Origin: CAZBPZ01 sp964493955
GTDB taxonomy: Bacteria > Chloroflexota > Dehalococcoidia > Dehalococcoidales > Fen-1064
DNA: 18,142 bases
Direction of reading: 5' to 3'
Assembly: GCA_964493955.1 (NCBI GenBank)
Contig: CAZBPZ010000032.1
Coordinates: 1 to 18,142 of the forward strand
The notes beneath the pieces were generated by a model. The model saw only the letters and a program-made list of their open reading frames with translations. It was not told the DNA's origin and ran no database searches. Position 1 is the stretch's first letter, and the number at the start of each line of letters is the position of its first letter. Both the position numbers and the translations under genes were made by a program. Positions 15,551 to 18,142 of the stretch are shown one piece after another.

Positions 15551-15781
15551 CTAGTCCCCGGGCTCAAGCTCGTCCTCGTGCACGACGACGGACTCACGCC
15601 CGTTGCCAATGCGTACCGTGTAGATGAAGAAGGTCCTGCCACCGGGGCTGATGGAGTAGAGGTTGGTGACCTGCCCGCGCCGCCCGGCGACGGCTTCCAG
15701 CCCGGGGCCGCGCACCGCTATGTCCCGTTCCACGATGGGTCTGACAATGACCTTCTGCCCGATCCGAAATTTGGCTGGCAT
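15551..15781 (-). CDS. Small SH3-like-barrel hypothetical protein
   Basis: This 76-aa protein is not recognised by name. Its layout is a short beta-rich domain: FRIGQKVIVRP at the start, GRRGQVTNLYS in the middle, and TVRIGNGRESVVVHEDELEP at the end. This resembles small SH3 or KOW-like barrels that bind nucleic acid or protein partners. The ATG at 15781 is chosen because AGGA lies eight bases upstream and the protein then begins with the domain; the frame stays open for a further 20 codons to 15841. It follows the DUF5658-like gene in the same direction with a ~98-base gap and is probably co-transcribed. Function unknown. Confidence 0.7.
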   Translation of the reverse strand: MPAKFRIGQKVIVRPIVERDIAVRGPGLEAVAGRRGQVTNLYSISPGGRTFFIYTVRIGNGRESVVVHEDELEPGD

Positions 15782-15879
15782 CCCGGCTTCCTGCTGGCAT
15801 TGTCGTTTGCGAATGATAGTCATAAGGAACGGCTTTGTCAATAGCGGTTGGGAATTGTCTGCTCTGAGGTGGGCGCTGC

Positions 15880-16164
15880 CTAGGCGAAAAAGAGGCTGGC
15901 GTTCCAGGTAACAATAATGCCGTAGGCAAGCACAAACACCAGGCTCAGGCGGGAGGCGAGCCGCGGGTGGCGGCGATGCACGTCCCAGAGGATGAGGGCG
16001 GCCAGCAGCACCCCCGTGACCTTGAGCACCAGGAAGGCCGGCTCACCGACCAGCCCCAGCAGGAAAGGATTACCTTCCTGCCCTATTCCTAGCTCCACCA
16101 GGAAGTGAGTGAGCACAGCGTCAGTGATGTTCAGCAGGACCAGTAGTCCCAGCAGGTATTTCAA
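15880..16164 (-). CDS. DUF5658-like small membrane protein
   Basis: This 94-aa protein has three predicted membrane segments (~3-20, 42-60 and 71-93). It carries an aspartate in the first helix (NITDAVLT, D15) and EGNPFLLG after it, the pattern of DUF5658 proteins, whose function is unknown. Start is TTG 16164; no ATG or GTG lies in frame upstream within the divergent region, and a GGAG is 12 bases before it. The gene is driven from the divergent promoter region shared with the PAP2-like gene. Family membership is by pattern only. Confidence 0.7.
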   Translation of the reverse strand: MKYLLGLLVLLNITDAVLTHFLVELGIGQEGNPFLLGLVGEPAFLVLKVTGVLLAALILWDVHRRHPRLASRLSLVFVLAYGIIVTWNASLFFA

Positions 16165-16187
16165 GATGTCTTGGCGCTCCGTCCTGC

Positions 16188-16217
16188 AGCATAGCCGGGG
16201 CGGCGGCTGGCTGTCAA
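16188..16217 (-). promoter_or_regulatory. Divergent promoter, minus side (DUF5658-like gene)
   Basis: On the minus strand a TTGACA -35 box (complement of 16212-16217) is separated by 18 bases from TATGCT (complement of 16188-16193, four of six to consensus). The predicted start near 16181 would leave a leader of only ~17 bases before the TTG at 16164. That is short, so the -10 assignment is tentative. Confidence 0.5.
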
Positions 16218-16259
16218 ACGGGGCCCGTCAGGCAGTCACCACGGCTGCCGGTTTGACAG
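16211..16259. repeat. Inverted repeat whose arms carry the two divergent -35 boxes
   Basis: CTGTCAAAC (16211-16219) and GTTTGACAG (16251-16259) are perfect 9-bp inverted arms around a 31-base centre. Each arm holds TTGACA pointing outward, so the symmetry coincides with the two divergent promoters. A smaller 5-bp hairpin (GGCAG 16231-16235 / CTGCC 16245-16249) sits between them. The repeat could be a binding site for a dimeric regulator acting on both genes, or simply the consequence of two good -35 elements back to back. Confidence 0.7.
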
Positions 16260-16296
16260 ACGAAGTGACGAACAATAGACTGGGCACGTCAGGCTG
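16221..16296. repeat. 15-bp direct repeat pair, possible operators
   Basis: GGGCCCGTCAGGCAG (16221-16235) and GGGCACGTCAGGCTG (16282-16296) match at 13 of 15 positions and are 61 bases apart, about six helical turns. One copy lies between the two divergent -35 boxes; the other covers the predicted start of the plus promoter (~16288). The arrangement suits a repressor or looping site. No regulator gene is in view. Confidence 0.5.
16253..16281 (+). promoter_or_regulatory. Divergent promoter, plus side (PAP2-like gene)
   Basis: TTGACA (16253-16258), a 17-base spacer and TAGACT (16276-16281, four of six) form a good sigma70-type promoter. The predicted start near 16288 gives a ~48-base leader to the TTG at 16336. 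The -35 box lies in the right arm of the inverted repeat. Confidence 0.65.
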
Positions 16297-16335
16297 CGAC
16301 CGCGACCTGGTAACTCTACGGCAGGAAGGCCGGAC

Positions 16336-16986
16336 TTGCAGGTAACGCTGGCAGGTGGGCACCGGAGGGTTGGCGGGCTGTGGCTCAGGTTGGCCAGGGG
16401 CATCGCCTGGCTGACCAATCCCTGCCTGCTGAGTATTGCCGTTCTACTGGCAGCCGTGGCAACGGAAGCAGACGTGCTGGCAGCTGCTCTGCCCGGCTTG
16501 GCCGCCGTGGTGGCCTGCCTGGTGGTGCTACCGCTGGCCTACACTCATGTCAGGATGCGGGCCTCCTACATTGCCGGCCGCCGCCCCGGTGACCTGATAG
16601 ACTTCCTGAAGGGACACCCGGGCGACGTCATGGTGCTGGGAGTCGTGGCGGGGGGGCCGCTGCTGGTCTCGCTGGCACTGCTGGAGGCGGGTGAGCTGGT
16701 GGTGGGGACAGTGGCCGCCCTGCTGCTTAGCTCGCTCTTGGTGGCGTTGCTGCGGTGGCTGGTCTTGCCGGTCAGCTATCACCTGGCAGGGGTCGCCTGC
16801 CTGGTTATCATGTCGGCCCTGCTCTGGGCGGTCAGCTTTCCGGCCACGGCCGCCGTCGTCCCGCTGGTGATATGGGCCAAGCACGCTCTGGGAGAGCATA
16901 CCTTCGGCCAGATGCTGGCCGGCCTGCTGGTCGGGGCCCTGGCCAGTGCCGTTACGCTCTGGCTGATAGGGGTATCGGTGCTGTAG
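16336..16986 (+). CDS. PAP2-like integral membrane protein
   Basis: This 216-aa, very hydrophobic protein has about six membrane segments. Two histidine motifs near the C-terminus, SYHLAG (H149) and LGEHTFGQMLAG (H188), resemble the second and third motifs of type-2 phosphatidic acid phosphatases, particularly divergent forms with H-T-x-x-Q-x-x-A-G. The first PAP2 motif (KX6RP) is not found in canonical form; RRPGDLID (82-89) may be its remnant. Such proteins remove phosphate from lipid or isoprenoid phosphates at the membrane. Start is TTG 16336, with AGGAAGG six bases upstream. The family call is tentative and catalysis is uncertain. Confidence 0.55.
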   Translation: MQVTLAGGHRRVGGLWLRLARGIAWLTNPCLLSIAVLLAAVATEADVLAAALPGLAAVVACLVVLPLAYTHVRMRASYIAGRRPGDLIDFLKGHPGDVMVLGVVAGGPLLVSLALLEAGELVVGTVAALLLSSLLVALLRWLVLPVSYHLAGVACLVIMSALLWAVSFPATAAVVPLVIWAKHALGEHTFGQMLAGLLVGALASAVTLWLIGVSVL

Positions 16987-17031
16987 GGCGGTGCGTGCTC
17001 CGGGGCCATTTTTCGTGGCTGTTCCTGTTTT

Positions 17032-17040
17032 TGCTATGAT
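17032..17040 (+). promoter_or_regulatory. Extended -10 promoter before the MBL-fold gene
   Basis: TGC followed by TATGAT (17035-17040, five of six to consensus) makes an extended -10 element in a locally T-rich stretch. No good -35 is present at the usual distance, which extended -10 promoters tolerate. The predicted start near 17047 leaves a ~40-base leader holding the ribosome binding site. Confidence 0.5.
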
Positions 17041-17087
17041 TGGGTAGAGTCTGCCCGGGGGCGACCCCACACGGAGGTTAAACCAGT

Positions 17088-18142
17088 ATGCACTCACTGG
17101 GACAGTTCCTGCCGGATAATTCACGTGAAAGGCTGATGCAGGATGAGGAGATATTCCCGGATATTATCAAGTTCGCTCCCAGCTGGCCGGTGTCCGGGCC
17201 GTCAGCCGTGGCCATAACGGACGAGGGCCTGGTGGTGGTTGACACCGGGGTGGGCCTTCGTGAAGGGCGCGACCGCATTAGCCGCATCCGGGAGCGGACG
17301 GATATCCCGCTCCACACTATCATCTACTCGCATGGCCATGTTGACCACGTTGGCGGGGCGGCTGCCTTCCTGGCCGACGCCAGGGAGCGCGGTCAGGCGC
17401 GCCCCCGTATCATCGGGCACGAGCAGGTGGCAGCCCGCCTTGACAAGTACCGCCGGCTGGCAGGGCGGCGGGCCTACATTGCGGCCCTGCAGTTCCCCCG
17501 GCGGGGTGAGGCCCCGCCGGTTGAGCGTGACTGGGCGGCCACTCCCGAGCCGGACTTTGTCTACCCGGACGTGACTTTTCACGATGCTATGAAGTTCCGG
17601 CTGGGTGGGTTGACCTTCGAGCTGTACCATGCCCTGGCAGAGACCGACGATGCCGTCTGGGTGTGGGTGCCGGAGCGCCGGGTCGCTTTCGTCGGGGACC
17701 TGCTGCTGGAGGGCTGTCCTAACACGGGTAACCCCTTGAAGGAACAGCGCTACACGCTTGAATGGGCGGAGACTCTGGAGAGGATTGCCGCACTGGAGCC
17801 TGATTTTGTTATCGGCAGCGGACCGGTGATTGCCGGCGCCATGGTGCAGGAACGACTCCTCAACACCGCCCGGTTGTTGCGCTCCATCCACGAGCAGGTG
17901 GTCAACCTCCTCAACCAGGGGTACTGGCTAGAGGACATCCTGGAGAAGGTGGAGGTCCCGGCCGACCTGGCGAATAAACCCTACCTGCGTGGCAACTACG
18001 GCCACCCCGCTTTTGTTATTCATGACGTTTACCGGCGCTACACCGGCTGGTACGACGGGAACCCCAGCGAGCTGTTCCCGGCCAGACGTGCCGAAATAGC
18101 GGCCGAGGTGCTGGAGCTGGCCGGCCCGGACCGTCTGCTGGA
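17088..18142 (+). CDS. Alkylsulfatase-like metallo-beta-lactamase-fold hydrolase (3' end outside window)
   Basis: The first 351 residues are present, and the frame is open to the window edge. The metal-binding motif SHGHVDH is at 81-87, preceded by VVVDTGVG, as in metallo-beta-lactamase-fold hydrolases. Residues from ~302 read GNYGHPAF, followed by RRYTGWYDGNPSELFP; this resembles the GWxDGNP block of the long alkylsulfatases (SdsA1/BDS1 type), which is absent from ordinary lactamases. ATG 17088 has GGAGGT nine bases upstream. It probably hydrolyses an alkyl sulfate or similar ester; the actual substrate is unknown. No signal peptide is evident. It has its own promoter and no obvious tie to its neighbours. 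Confidence 0.84.
   Translation, partial: MHSLGQFLPDNSRERLMQDEEIFPDIIKFAPSWPVSGPSAVAITDEGLVVVDTGVGLREGRDRISRIRERTDIPLHTIIYSHGHVDHVGGAAAFLADARERGQARPRIIGHEQVAARLDKYRRLAGRRAYIAALQFPRRGEAPPVERDWAATPEPDFVYPDVTFHDAMKFRLGGLTFELYHALAETDDAVWVWVPERRVAFVGDLLLEGCPNTGNPLKEQRYTLEWAETLERIAALEPDFVIGSGPVIAGAMVQERLLNTARLLRSIHEQVVNLLNQGYWLEDILEKVEVPADLANKPYLRGNYGHPAFVIHDVYRRYTGWYDGNPSELFPARRAEIAAEVLELAGPDRLL

Noticed and set aside
15782..15841. Longer N-terminus for the SH3-like protein
   Set aside because: The added 20 residues are basic and unlike the domain, while the ATG at 15781 has an AGGA site at good spacing.

Overview
The window is GC-rich, densely packed bacterial DNA. It opens with the last ~49 bases of a 16S rRNA gene that ends in its own structured trailer and a strong intrinsic terminator, with no tRNA, 23S or 5S following. 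An unlinked 16S unit, together with the gene families present, suggests a Dehalococcoidia-like Chloroflexota bacterium from an anaerobic or subsurface habitat. That placement is inference and was not tested by any search.

Positions ~267-15451 hold a near-continuous plus-strand array of thirteen genes behind a good sigma70-type promoter at 267-295. The order is: zinc-type alcohol dehydrogenase; lipB; lipA; a fused GlcD-GlcF flavin/iron-sulfur 2-hydroxyacid dehydrogenase; E1 alpha; E1 beta; a stand-alone GcvH-like lipoyl protein; an AcoX-like (ATP-NAD kinase fold) protein; E2; E3; two tandem carboxyltransferase paralogs of identical length (513 aa each); and a small metallophosphoesterase. Several junctions are ATGA overlaps or abutting genes (lipB/lipA, lipA/glcDF, gcvH/acoX), which suggests translational coupling. 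A 10-bp-stem hairpin without a T-run separates the dehydrogenase block from the carboxyltransferase block.

The genes read as one pathway. An alcohol or 2-hydroxyacid is oxidised (ADH, GlcDF) to an oxo compound such as pyruvate. A lipoate-dependent 2-oxoacid/acetoin dehydrogenase complex converts it to acyl-CoA, and the paired carboxyltransferases may act on the product. LipB and LipA in the same operon would supply the lipoyl cofactor. The substrate is not readable from sequence. AcoX and the E1/E2/E3 order recall acetoin dehydrogenase operons, but the embedded H-protein and the altered E3 do not fit the textbook version.

Positions ~15551-18142 are a different neighbourhood. Two small minus-strand genes (an SH3-like small protein and a DUF5658-like membrane protein) face a plus-strand PAP2-like membrane protein across a compact divergent regulatory region. 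There, an inverted repeat carries a TTGACA -35 box in each arm, and a 15-bp near-perfect direct repeat flanks one promoter. The window ends inside a metallo-beta-lactamase-fold protein resembling alkylsulfatases.

No CRISPR array, insertion sequence, phage gene or tRNA was seen.
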